Positions 8,690 to 18,077 of a stretch of DNA of 64,000 bases are shown here, one piece after another; the first letter of the stretch is position 1, and each line of letters starts with the position of its first letter. The DNA is taken from contig NZ_CP023559.1 in the NCBI RefSeq assembly GCF_003006155.1, positions 2,232,001 to 2,296,000 of the forward strand, read 5' to 3'. A program made the position numbers and the translations under genes. Under the pieces are notes generated by a model that worked only from the letters and a program-made list of their open reading frames with translations, was not told the DNA's origin and did not search any database. The DNA is from Salinicola tamaricis (GTDB taxonomy: Bacteria > Pseudomonadota > Gammaproteobacteria > Pseudomonadales > Halomonadaceae).

Positions 8690-11256
8690 TCAAGTATCGC
8701 GCTGCTTGGGCAGGGCGTAGGCGATCACGTAGTCGCCGGTGGGGGTCTGCATGAAGTGGTGGCCGGTGGCGACGATCACCAGATACTGGCGGCCGTCGGC
8801 TTCGTAGACCATCGGGTTGGCTTGGCCGCCGGCGGGCAGCGGGGCCTGCCACACGGTCTCGCCACTCTCGATGTCGATCGCGCGGATCAGATCGTCGGTC
8901 GCCGCGGCGATGAAGATCAGGCCGCCGGCGGGACCACCGAACCGCCGTTGTTGGGCGTACCGATATCGATCGGCAGGCCCGAGCGGATGCCCCAAGGGCC
9001 GTTGGCGCGGGCGGTACCCAGCGGGCGGTCCCAGAGCGTCTTGCCACTGGCGAGTTCGATGGCGCGAATGTGCCCGTAGGGCGGCTGCTTGCACAGCAGC
9101 CCGGTGTAGGGCACCCGCCAGCCGGCGTTGACGTTGATCGCGTAGGGCGTGTTGGCCTGCGGGTCTCCGCGCCTTCGGCGCCGCCGCGGTCGGATTTCAG
9201 CTCCTCACGCGGGACCCAGCCCAGCTCGTTGGCGACATCACGCGGTACCAACTCGTTGTAGTTGGGCATGTCGTTGTAGTTGGCGATGATCACCCCGCGC
9301 TGTGGGTCGACCGCCACGCTGCCCAGTCGGAGCCGCCGTTGTAACGGTGTACTCGACCCACGGCTGCTCGGCGGTGGGCGGCGTGTACATGCCTTCCCAA
9401 CTGGCCTGGTGGTACTGGATACGGCAGAAGAGCTGGTCGAACGGCGACATGCCCCACATGTCCTTCTCGGTGATGTCGGGCTGGCGCAGGGTGGCGTAAA
9501 GCGAGAATGGTTGGGTCTTGCTGCGCTGCTCCGGCTCGGCGCCGCCCTGGGGCACCGGGCGCTCCTCGGCGCCGCCGCCGAGCAGTTCACCGGTCTCGCG
9601 GTTGAACACGTAGATCTCACCCTGCTTGGTGGGCATGATCAGCGCCGGCACCTCGCCGTTGTCGGTGGGGAAGTCGATCAGCGTCGGCTGCGAGCCGGGG
9701 TCGTAGTCCCACACGTCCTTGTGCGCGGTCTGGAAGTGCCACTTGGGCAGGCCGGTCTCGACGTCGAGTGCAACCATCGAGCTGGCCCATTCGTTCTCTT
9801 CCGGGGTGCGCGAGCTGCTCCAGTAGTCGGCGGCGCTGTTGGCCATGGGCAGGTAGACCAGCCCCAGCTTGCTGTCGCCGGCGGCGGTGGTCCACATGTT
9901 GGGCGAGCCGCGCACGTAGGTTTCGTCGCCGCTCAGCGGTTCGCTGCGGTCGGGGCGGCCGGCGTCCCAGGCCCACTGCAGTTCGCCGGTCATGGCATCG
10001 AAGCCTTTGATCACGCCGGAGGGCGGATAGCGGCGCTGGCCGTCGAGCACCTGGTGGCCGGTGACGATGACATCGCGCACCACTACCGGGGCGGAGTTGA
10101 TCGAGACATAGCCCGGCGGGGTCTCGCCCATGTTGCGCTTGATATCGACTTGACCGTTGTCGCCGAAATCGGTGCACGGCTTGCCGGTGGCGGCGTCGAC
10201 TTCGATGATGCGTCCGTCCAGGGTGCCGGAGATGATCCGGGTCCGGCAGGCGATGGCGTCGCTGGCGGCCACTGCGTTTTCGCTATGCTGATCGCCGCCG
10301 CCCTGATCGCCCTGGTCCTGATTCTCATCGCGCGTGGCGTCACCTGCCTGGGCGCCGCCGGCCGCTTTCTGAGCGTCTGCGCTGGCCTTGTCCGCCGCGG
10401 GCAGGCGATCCGCCGGTACCTCGTAGTAGGTCACGCCGCGGCAGGCGGCGGTATAGGGAATGGCATCCTCGGAGACCACCGGATCGTAGCGCCAGTTCTC
10501 TTCACCGGTGGCGGCATCGAGGGAGATCAGGATATTGCGCGAGGTGCACAGGAAGACGTCATCGCCCACCTTGAGCGGGGTGGTCTCGGCGCCCCAGCGG
10601 TGATCCAGCAGGTCGCCTGTGCGGTACTGCCAAGCGACCTGGAGCTGGCCGACGTTGTCCGGGGTGATCTGCTCCAGCGGCGAGTAGCGGGTCGCCGCCG
10701 AATCGCGCCCGTAGGCGGTCCAGTCGCCCGGGGCGGGTACGTCCGCCGGCTGGGCGTTGCCGACATCGGTGGCCAGCGAGCCATCAGCGATTGCCGGGAC
10801 CGTCGCCAAATGTTGATAGCCGCGCCCGGGCAGGAACGCCAGCGCGCCGGCGACGATCAGCCCCAGGCAGAGCACGCCGGCCAGCGCGAAGCCGACCCGC
10901 GGGCGCGGGCCGCCGCGTAGCGCGGGCGCGACCAGGGCGACCAGAATCGCCAGGATCAGGACCAGGTCGAAGCGCGGAATCCAGCGCCAGTAGTCGAGCC
11001 CCGACTCCCAGGCGGCCCACAGGAAAGAGCCGATGAAGACTAGGGCGTAGAGCCAGGCGCCCGAGAGCCGGCCGCGCCATAGTTGAACGCCGGCGAGCAG
11101 CATCCCCACACCCGCGATCAGGTAGTACCAGGAGCCTCCGAGCAGCGCCAGATAGAGTCCGCCGCCGCCCAGGGTGAGTCCGGCGAGCGCGACGATGAGA
11201 CCCACGATGCAGGCGAACAACCTGCTCGCACCGCGAGACGAGGTGGATTTGGCCAC
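8690..11256 (-). CDS. gcd: Membrane-bound PQQ-dependent glucose dehydrogenase, frame-disrupted
   Basis: Oxidises glucose or other aldoses to the lactone in the periplasm and feeds electrons to ubiquinone. The N-terminal 145 residues hold five membrane helices. The PQQ beta-propeller begins at DWTAYGRDSAATRYSPL (about residue 179) and includes the family CRGVTYYEVP and HKDVWDYDPGSQP motifs. Residues 283-333 form an unusual Ala/Gln/Asp-rich low-complexity loop. The last 200 residues are spread over several frames; changes near 9335, 9320, 9165 and 8930 are each explained by one missing C or G, after which the protein ends normally in LVIVATGHHFMQTPTGDY. The start is the GTG at 11256, preceded by AAGGGAG; total span about 856 codons. 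It is divergent from the porin gene. Confidence 0.9.
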
Positions 11257-11634
11257 TGTTTTCTCCCTTGAAAAAGCGCCTTGAAGGAACGCGTTGAATG
11301 AGTGCGCTGACTGTCCGCCATCCGTCGATCGTTGCGCGGCGGCGGCTCTGAATGGGGCGGCCCGCTTTCTATGGCGCGCCGGCCCGTCTGAGACAAGCGT
11401 AGTCAGCCCGGAGCGGGATGACGAATGCCGCTGCTCGCGGCGTGCGCTCGTGGGTGCCGAGGCCAAGTGTGTCGGGGGCGTAACGGATTTGTTACGGTAA
11501 AACGTCGAAACCGCCTACTTTGTATAGGGACGCGGTATCAGCGCGCGCTTGCGTCTACTTCCATCCAGCGCGCAAGACGTGGTTTCTCGGCGGCCCGGCA
11601 GAGGCCGCATAGACAACGACAAGGGAATGACAAC
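11257..11634. promoter_or_regulatory. Divergent promoter region between gcd and a porin gene
   Basis: A 378-base gap with no convincing ORF. It holds an inverted repeat, GTAAC at 11480-11484 and GTTAC at 11491-11495, and a TATAGG element at 11523-11528 that could be the -10 box for the porin gene. No convincing -35 was found. Confidence 0.45.
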
Positions 11635-12927
11635 GTGACCAAGATCTACAAGACGATCGGCCTCGGCGTAGGCCTGATGGCCTGCGCGCCTCTGGTATTC
11701 GCGCAGAGCTCGCAGGATAGCGACACCATCCAGCAGCGCCTCGATGCACTCCAGCAGCAGGTACAGGAGCTCAAGCGCGAACTCGCCGCGCAGAAGGCGA
11801 GCCAGCAGCGTGAGAATACCCAGACGCGCCAGCTGGCGGAGAAGAACAGCTCGCTGCTGGACAACGTCGGTACGCCGCAATTCAGCGGTGCGATCGAGCT
11901 GGGCTACACCTTCAACGACTGGAGCGAGTCGAGCAAGGACACTGTCGGTGACATGGACTTCGGCAAGTTCATCCTCGGCATGGATGGTGGCGAGGGGCCG
12001 CTCTCCTACTCCTTCCAGTACCGCTTCTACGATGGCTATCGTTTCCTGCATCACGCCTGGGCGGGATACGCCTTCAGCGATGCCGATACGGTCAAGCTCG
12101 GCCTGGTGCAGACCCCGTTCGGCAACATGGATTACGGCTATCTCGGCTGGTATGGCAACCTGCCGTATCTGGCGGGTTTCAACGACAACCAGAACGCCGG
12201 CATCAAGTGGGACCACAGCCAGGGCGCCTGGGATACGTCGCTGGCGTTCTTCAAGAGCGATCAGCTCGGCGATGGCAATGAGCACTATGGCGCCAACGCG
12301 ATCGGCGACAGCGCCCAGGGCAACAGCGAAGAGAATCAGCTGGCCGCACGCGTCGCTTACACCTTCGGCAAGGGCTCGGACTACACCACCGAGGTCAACC
12401 TCTCGGCCAAGGGCGGTCAGCTCTACAACCACAACACCCACGAGAGCGGCGACAACTGGGCCGTGGCGCTGGGCATGAACGGCAACTACGGCAACTGGAC
12501 CACGCTGTTGCAGGCGACCAGCTACCAGTACAACGCCAAGAACCCCGACGAGACGGTCTCAAATATCTCGGACAATGCGCTGCAGATCGGGGCCTTCGGT
12601 TTCAACTATCTGATCCCGGCGGAGGGGCAGATGTACTCGGCGAGCCTCGCTTACAGCATGGACGTCGACTGGGGCGTGGTGGAGAACCTCTACTTCTACA
12701 ACGACTTCAGCTATATCGCAGCGTCAGGTGACTACTCGGCGGTCAATGGTGGCTTCGGTGACATGGATGACCCCATGCTCAACGACCTGGGGGTGAAGGT
12801 CACCGCTGGGCGCTACTACGCCTGGTTCGATATCGTCACCAACAAGAACGGGCTGAACTACTTCGGCTCGCCGGTGGACGATGGCTGGCACACCAGCGTG
12901 CAGAGCCACTTCGGCCTGACCTACTGA
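11635..12927 (+). CDS. Outer-membrane porin with N-terminal coiled coil (phosphate-selective-porin O/P-like barrel)
   Basis: Secreted 430-residue outer-membrane protein. A signal peptide ends at PLVFAQ. The next segment, about residues 25-70, is a heptad-rich coiled coil (IQQRLDALQQQVQELKREL) like the trimer-forming helix found ahead of some barrel proteins. The remainder is rich in alternating aromatic beta-strand sequence, with SYSFQYRFYDGYRFLHHAW and a terminal HFGLTY ending in an aromatic residue, as in barrels inserted by the BAM machinery. The GTG at 11635 is the start because AAGGGA precedes it by eight bases and the signal peptide starts there. The transported solute is unknown; its divergence from glucose dehydrogenase makes a sugar or organic acid possible but unproven. 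Confidence 0.75.
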   Translation: MTKIYKTIGLGVGLMACAPLVFAQSSQDSDTIQQRLDALQQQVQELKRELAAQKASQQRENTQTRQLAEKNSSLLDNVGTPQFSGAIELGYTFNDWSESSKDTVGDMDFGKFILGMDGGEGPLSYSFQYRFYDGYRFLHHAWAGYAFSDADTVKLGLVQTPFGNMDYGYLGWYGNLPYLAGFNDNQNAGIKWDHSQGAWDTSLAFFKSDQLGDGNEHYGANAIGDSAQGNSEENQLAARVAYTFGKGSDYTTEVNLSAKGGQLYNHNTHESGDNWAVALGMNGNYGNWTTLLQATSYQYNAKNPDETVSNISDNALQIGAFGFNYLIPAEGQMYSASLAYSMDVDWGVVENLYFYNDFSYIAASGDYSAVNGGFGDMDDPMLNDLGVKVTAGRYYAWFDIVTNKNGLNYFGSPVDDGWHTSVQSHFGLTY

Positions 12928-12954
12928 ATCAGCCAAGGCGTAGCCGCGCTACCG

Positions 12955-12990
12955 ATGCCCCGTCGAGTCCGCTCGGCGGGGCATTCGCGT
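12955..12990 (+). terminator. Terminator after the porin gene
   Basis: ATGCCCCGTCGAG at 12955-12967 pairs with 12972-12984 (one G-T wobble) around a four-base loop, 28 bases after the stop codon. The downstream tail is only mildly T-rich. Confidence 0.65.
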
Positions 12991-13349
12991 CTCTGGCGCT
13001 GGGGATTGTCGAGGGCAGGGGCAGCGTGCGGCGGATGATCTTCGGTTCTTTTTCTGTGGTGCTGGCGGGGTATTCGAGGATTTTTCTGTCGTCATGGCAA
13101 AGAAGGAACTGTTTCTCCTGATTCACTGGCAGCGATTTTTCTATTTCTCTATGTAAGCCCTCGTGCATCTTGAACGTATATTTTATACAAAAGGTGTGCT
13201 ATCAGTGCGTAACACGCCGTGTCAGGATGGGGTGGCGAAGGGGTGGCACGTCTTGTCCGTCCCGCCGCGCGCCGCTCAACGCAGGCGGTCTCCTGATCAG
13301 CGTCGTACCAACAACCATAAAGCGCAAAGCGAAGGGAGTAGTGGCAATC
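12991..13349 (+). promoter_or_regulatory. AT-richer leader of the livKHMGF operon
   Basis: About 360 bases without a supported gene. The segment 13085-13215 is clearly AT-richer than its surroundings and includes TTGAAC at 13170-13175 and TATACA at 13184-13189, but no pair at standard spacing could be fixed. It must contain the promoter of the downstream transporter operon. Confidence 0.4.
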
Positions 13350-14477
13350 ATGAACCTGAGAACGATCCTCAAGCTCATCGCCTCCACGGCGGCCCTCCAT
13401 CTGGCGGCGAGCGGCCCGGCACTAGCCCAGGACGGACCGATCACCATCGGGGTCCAGGCGCCCACCACCGGCTCCGAAGCGACCTACGGCAAGGACATGC
13501 TCAATGCCATCGGCCTGGCCGCTGACGAGATCAATGCCAAGGGCGGCCTGCTCGGCGGACGCCAGATCACCCTGGTCAGCGGCGATACCGCCTGTGACCC
13601 GCAGCAGTCGGTCAACGCGGCCAGCCGCCTGGCCTCCCAGGAGGTGGTCGGTGTGGTCGGCGGCTACTGCTCTGGTGCCACCCAGCCAACGCTGAAGATC
13701 TATGGTGACGCCAATATTCCGTTCGTGATCGTCGCCGCCAACTCGACCCAGCTGATCCCCGCCAACCCCGGCAACGCCTTCATGATCAATTCGACCGGGG
13801 CCGACCAGGCCAAGACCGCGGTCGACTTCTTCGCCGGCAAGGGCATCGACAAGCTGGCGATCGTCAATCAGGGCGACGCCTACTCGCAGGATCTGGCCAA
13901 CCTGACCCGCGACGCCTGGAGGGCGGCCGGCCATGAGGTGTCGGCTTTCGAGTACGTCAACAAGGGCGAGCAGGACTTCTCGGCGCTGGTCAACAAGATC
14001 CGCGGCTCCGGCGCCCAGGCAGTGTTCTGGACCGCCTACTACGCCGATGGCGGTCTGCTGATCCGGCAGCTGCGCCAGCGCGGCTTCCAGGGCACCATCG
14101 CGGTGGGCGACGGCTCCAATTCGCCCAAGCTGTTCGATATCGCCGGTCAGGCCGCCGAGGGCGTCTACGCCTTCTCCAACCCCACCGCCGATTTCCTGCC
14201 GGCCGCCAAGCAGTTCATCAGTGACTATCAGGCCAAGTTCGATACCGCCCCCGGTCCCTACGCGCCGCTGGCCTATGACGGCATGCAGCTGATGGCCTGG
14301 GCCATCGAAAAGGCCGGCTCCACCGACGCCGATGCCATCATCAAAGCGCTGGGCAGCGCAGACGGCAAGGAGTGGCTGGCCGGCCCGATCAGCTTCACCC
14401 CGCAGCACACCCTGGCACGCAGTAACTTCGTGGTGCTCGAGGGGCAGGGCGGCAAGTGGACCCGCTACCAGCCCTGA
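13350..14477 (+). CDS. livK: Branched-chain amino acid type ABC transporter, periplasmic binding protein
   Basis: Type I periplasmic binding protein of 375 residues that captures an amino-acid-like ligand for the permease genes downstream. A signal peptide ends ASGPALAQ. The mature protein opens with ITIGVQAPTTGSEATYGKDM, the canonical LivJ/LivK start, followed by GVVGGYCSGATQPTLKIY and AYDGMQLMAWAIEKAGS. An ATG at 13350 is used; a GTG at 13341 is in frame but too close to the GAAGGGAG ribosome site. The gene is intact. The downstream proline-racemase-family gene makes proline, hydroxyproline or a related imino acid a candidate ligand, which is inference. Confidence 0.9.
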   Translation: MNLRTILKLIASTAALHLAASGPALAQDGPITIGVQAPTTGSEATYGKDMLNAIGLAADEINAKGGLLGGRQITLVSGDTACDPQQSVNAASRLASQEVVGVVGGYCSGATQPTLKIYGDANIPFVIVAANSTQLIPANPGNAFMINSTGADQAKTAVDFFAGKGIDKLAIVNQGDAYSQDLANLTRDAWRAAGHEVSAFEYVNKGEQDFSALVNKIRGSGAQAVFWTAYYADGGLLIRQLRQRGFQGTIAVGDGSNSPKLFDIAGQAAEGVYAFSNPTADFLPAAKQFISDYQAKFDTAPGPYAPLAYDGMQLMAWAIEKAGSTDADAIIKALGSADGKEWLAGPISFTPQHTLARSNFVVLEGQGGKWTRYQP

Positions 14478-14498
14478 TCCACGGCCGGCCGTAGGGCC

Positions 14499-14533
14499 CG
14501 CCCGCCACTTGCGCAGACATTGCGCGGCGGGCG
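14499..14533 (+). other. Stem-loop between livK and livH
   Basis: CGCCCGCC at 14499-14506 pairs with GGCGGGCG at 14526-14533, and an inner GCGCA/TGCGC stem (14511-14515, 14521-14525) closes the loop, with ACTT bulged. No T-run follows. A stable hairpin here could protect the binding-protein mRNA or damp transcription into the permease genes. Confidence 0.6.
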
Positions 14534-14575
14534 GCGCCGTGACGGCCTCTTCCCCTCGCTGCCCAGGGACGCATG

Positions 14576-15494
14576 CCCATGACCTGGTACGACTCTCTGC
14601 TCCAGCAGCTCGCCGACGGGCTGGTGCTGGGCTCTTTCTACGCGCTGGTGGCACTCGGCTACACCATGGTGTTCGGGGTCATCAAGCTGCTCAATTTCGC
14701 CCATGGCGATCTCTACATGACCGGGGCCTTCGCCGGCTTCGGCGGTCTGTCACTGGTCTCCGGGGTGCTCGGCGCCGGCTGGCTGGGCATCTTCGTGGCG
14801 ATGCTGCTGGCGATGCTGGCGGTGGGCTGCCTCGGGGTGGTGATCGAGCGCATCGCCTACCACCCGATGCTGGCGGCACCCAGGCTGTCGATTCTGATCA
14901 CTGCGCTGGCGGTGTCGCTGGTGCTGCAGAACGCCGCGCTGTCGCTGACCGGCGGCCAGTACACACCGCCTTTCGCACCGACCTCGGCTTCGGCGGGCTC
15001 AGCCTCGGCAATCTGTTCATCTCGTATAACCAGATCGTGCTGGTGGCCACAGCGGCGGTGCTGATGATCGCGCTGGAACTGTTCGTGTCGAAGACGCTCT
15101 ATGGCCGCGCCATGCGCGCGGTGGCGATCGATAAGGACATGTGCCGCATGCTCGGCATCAACGTCTCGGCGGTGATCGCGATCACTTTCTTCATCGGCTC
15201 GGGGCTGGCCGCCGCCGCCGGCACCATGGCCGGCGCCTACTACGGCAGCATCTGGTACTTCATGGGCTTCCTGATCGGGCTGAAGGCGTTCACCGCGGCG
15301 GTGATCGGCGGCATCGGCAGTATCACCGGGGCCATGCTCGGCGGTCTGATCCTGGGGCTGCTGGAGTCGTTCGGCACCCATATCCGTTCATCGGCAGCGA
15401 ATGGAAGGATGTCTTCAACCTTCGCGATCCTGATTCTGGTGCTGGTGTTCAAGCCCACGGGGCTGCTCGGCAATCCGAAGTGGAGAGGATGTGA
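14576..15494 (+). CDS. livH: Branched-chain amino acid ABC transporter permease LivH, frame-disrupted
   Basis: Inner-membrane permease pairing with LivM. The N-terminus (WYDSLLQQLADGLVLGSFYA) and the family motif GVIKLLNFAHGDLYMTGAF are in one frame, and the second half (YGRAMRAVAIDKDMCRMLGI, then the helix-rich C-terminus) in another. Frame changes fall near 14978, 15383, 15418 and 15480. At 14978 and 15383 one C is missing from a C run; at 15480 one missing G restores the family ending NPKVERM followed by the stop at 15492-15494. The start is an ATG near 14576, with a second ATG two codons on. It overlaps or abuts livM within an operon. Confidence 0.88.
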
Positions 15495-15495
15495 C

Positions 15496-16484
15496 ATGGC
15501 CAATCCGACCCCGTGGCGCCGCAAGAGCGCCCCCGCGGCAATCCGGCCCAGCGCCTGTATGCCGCCTTCGACTCCCCGGGGCGGCGGCGCGCGCTGCACC
15601 TGGTGCTGCTCGCCATCCTGATCGTCACGCCGTGGCTGTCGAGCCAGTACGTCACCGTGATCCTGACCAACGCACTGCTCTACGTGGTGCTGTGTCTGGG
15701 GCTCAACGTGGTGGTGGGTTACGCCGGGCTGCTCGATCTCGGCTATGCCGCCTTCTTTGCCGTGGGTGCCTATACCATCGGCATCCTGACCCAGCAGTTC
15801 GGCTTCAACTTCTGGGCCGCGATCCCGTTCGCGCTACTGGCGGCGGCGCTGGCAGGGGTGATCATCGGCGGGCCGACGCTGCGCCTGCGCAGCGACTACC
15901 TGGCCATCGTCACCCTGGGCTTCGGCGAGATCGTGCGCTTCACCGCGCGCAATCTGGAGATCACCGGGGGCGCCAGCGGGCTGTCGCATATCCCTGAGCC
16001 GTCGCTGTTCGGTTGGTACATCGATAGCTCGATCGATTTCTACTATGTCTTCGCGGTGCTGGCGGTGCTCGCCTACATCGCCAGCCAGCGGCTGTTCGAC
16101 TCGCGCCTGGGGCGCGCCTGGCTCTACGTGCGCCACGACGAGGACGCCGCCGAGGCGATGGGTATCAACCGCGTCGCGGTCAAGCTGGCGGCCTATGTGA
16201 TCGGCGCGATCTTCGGTGCCGTCGGCGGCATCTTCTTCTCGGTCAATCTGGGCGCGATCTCACCGGAGAGCTTCAGCTTCCAGCAGTCGGTGCTGATCCT
16301 GATGGCGGTGGTGTTGGGCGGCATGGGCAAGATCCCCGGGGTGATCCTGGGCGCCTTCATCGTGGTGCTGGGGCCGGAGCTGCTGCGCGAGTTCGACACC
16401 CTGCGGCTGTTGATCTTCGCCGTGCTGCTGCTGCTGATCATGCTGTTCCGGCCCAGCGGTATCTGGCCCGAGAAACGCTCCTGA
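15496..16484 (+). CDS. livM: Branched-chain amino acid ABC transporter permease LivM, one frame change near the start
   Basis: Second inner-membrane permease subunit, about 328 residues with roughly ten helices. Family motifs include NALLYVVLCLGLNVVVGYAG, LDLGYAAFFAVGAY and the C-terminal FRPSGIWPEKRS. The ATG at 15496 follows GGAGAGG by seven bases, immediately after the livH stop, but its frame runs into the conserved frame only if one C is restored to the C run at 15529-15533. A GTG at 15513 opens the intact frame directly and is the alternative start. The ATG is favoured because of its ribosome site. Confidence 0.88.
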
Positions 16485-16494
16485 GGAGATGCCG

Positions 16495-17271
16495 ATGCTA
16501 CTGCAACTCAACCAGGTCTCGCTGAGTTTCGCCGGCAACAGCGTGCTCGACGAGGTCGCCTTCGGGGTCGCCGCGGGGCGCATCCAGAGCCTGATCGGCC
16601 CCAACGGCGCCGGCAAGACCTCCCTGTTCAATGTCATCACTGGCTTCTATCGGCCGCAGCGTGGCGAGATCACCTTCGACGGCGAGCGGCTGGTCAAGCG
16701 CAAGCCGCACAGCGTGACCCGCCTGGGCATCGCGCGCACCTTCCAGAACGTGCGCCTGTTCCGCGAGATGTCGGTGCTCGAGAACGTGATGGCCGGTCAG
16801 CACTGCCGCTCCCGCGCCGGCGCGCTGGCGGCGGTGCTGCGGCTGCCCAGCCAGCGCGCCGAAGAGCGGCGGATCCGCGCGACCAGTCTCGAGTGTCTCG
16901 ACTTCGTCGGCCTCGCCGACAGCCAGGAGCGGCTGGCGACCAACCTCGCCTATGGCCACCAGCGGCGGGTGGAGATCGCCCGGGCGCTGGCCACCGAGCC
17001 CAAGCTTTTGCTGCTCGACGAACCGGCGGCGGGGCTCAATGGCAGCGAGAAGGAGGCGTTGGTCGAGCTGATCCGGCGCATTCGTGACGAACGCGGCATC
17101 GCGGTACTGCTGATCGAGCATGACATGAGCCTGGTGATGAGCGTCTCCGAACACATCAGTGTGCTCGACCATGGCAGCTTGATCACCGAAGGCACGCCGC
17201 AGGCGGTGGCCAACGACCCTAGAGTGATCGAGGCCTACCTGGGTCAGGACGACGAGGAGTTGGCGCTATGA
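16495..17271 (+). CDS. livG: Branched-chain amino acid ABC transporter ATPase LivG
   Basis: Cytoplasmic ATPase of 258 residues that powers the LivHM permease. The Walker A motif GPNGAGKTS is near residue 36, the Q-loop region ARTFQNVRLF and Walker B LLLLDEPAAGL are clear, and the switch histidine lies in IEHDM. The signature stretch reads LAYGHQRRVEIARALA, in which YGHQ replaces LSGGQ, normal for LivG proteins. The ATG at 16495 is six bases from GAGGAG; the ATG at 16489 is too close to it. The gene is intact and its stop overlaps the livF start as ATGA. Confidence 0.92.
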   Translation: MLLQLNQVSLSFAGNSVLDEVAFGVAAGRIQSLIGPNGAGKTSLFNVITGFYRPQRGEITFDGERLVKRKPHSVTRLGIARTFQNVRLFREMSVLENVMAGQHCRSRAGALAAVLRLPSQRAEERRIRATSLECLDFVGLADSQERLATNLAYGHQRRVEIARALATEPKLLLLDEPAAGLNGSEKEALVELIRRIRDERGIAVLLIEHDMSLVMSVSEHISVLDHGSLITEGTPQAVANDPRVIEAYLGQDDEELAL

Positions 17272-18052
17272 CACAGACGGCGACGAGAGACGACGACGTG
17301 GCGGCGGGCCCGCGGGCGTCCGCGGAACGCCAGGGCGACGTGCGTCTGAGTCTACAGGGGGTGGATGCGTTCTATGGTCAGATCAGGCGCTGCGCGGCGT
17401 CTCGCTGGAGGTTCGCCAGGGCGAGATCGTGACCCTGCTGGGCAGTAACGGCGCGGGCAAGTCGACCACGCTGAAGACCATCTCCGGGCTGGTGCGGGCG
17501 CGCCAGGGCGATGTCTGCCTCGAGGGCGAGTCGATCGCCAGGCTGCCGGCGCATCAGATCGCCCGACGCGGCGTGGTGCACGTGCCCGAAGGCCGGCGCG
17601 TGCTGCGCGGGCTGACGGTGAAGGAGAATCTCGAGCTGGGCGCCTTCACCCTCAAGGACAATGCGCTGCGCCGGCAGCGGCTGGAGGAGGTGTATGCGCT
17701 CTTCCCGATCCTCCATGAACGGCGGCATCAGGATGGCTCGCTGCTCTCGGGGGGGCAGCAGCAGATGCTGGCGATGGGGCGGGCGCTGATGCACGGCCCC
17801 AGCGTGATGCTGCTCGACGAGCCGTCGATGGGGCTGGCGCCCAAGCTGGTGACCGAGATCATGCGCATCATCAAGCGCCTCAACGAGGCCGGCACCACCA
17901 TCCTGCTGGTCGAGCAGAACGCACGTCTGGCGCTGCGTCTGGCGCACTACGCCTACGTGATCGAGAACGGCGAGATCCGCATGCAGGGCGACGCCGCGGC
18001 GATGCGCGAGGACGCCGCGGTGGTCAAGGCTTATCTCGGCCTGGGCGACTGA
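17268..18052 (+). CDS. livF: Branched-chain amino acid ABC transporter ATPase LivF, one frame change
   Basis: Second ATPase of the LivHMGF complex. The N-terminus from the ATG at 17268 reads to VDAFYGQI, then one missing C near 17384 shifts the frame. The rest is continuous: [18 protein letters not shown], Walker [10 protein letters not shown], the LivF hallmark [19 protein letters not shown], signature [16 protein letters not shown], and Walker [12 protein letters not shown]. There is an N-terminal extension of about 25 residues before the family start. It overlaps livG by four bases, so translation is probably coupled. Confidence 0.92.
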
Positions 18053-18077
18053 GCTGGCGGATGAAGGAGGCAACACG

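Noticed and set aside
9280..10920. Long open frame (546 codons) opposite the glucose dehydrogenase gene
   Set aside because: It is antisense to a clearly homologous gene, has low-complexity Gly/Ala/Val composition and no family motif; long antisense frames are expected at this GC content.
15370..15494. Programmed frameshifting in livH
   Set aside because: Several breaks within one gene and identical break types elsewhere make consensus errors far more likely; no slippery heptamer with pseudoknot was seen.
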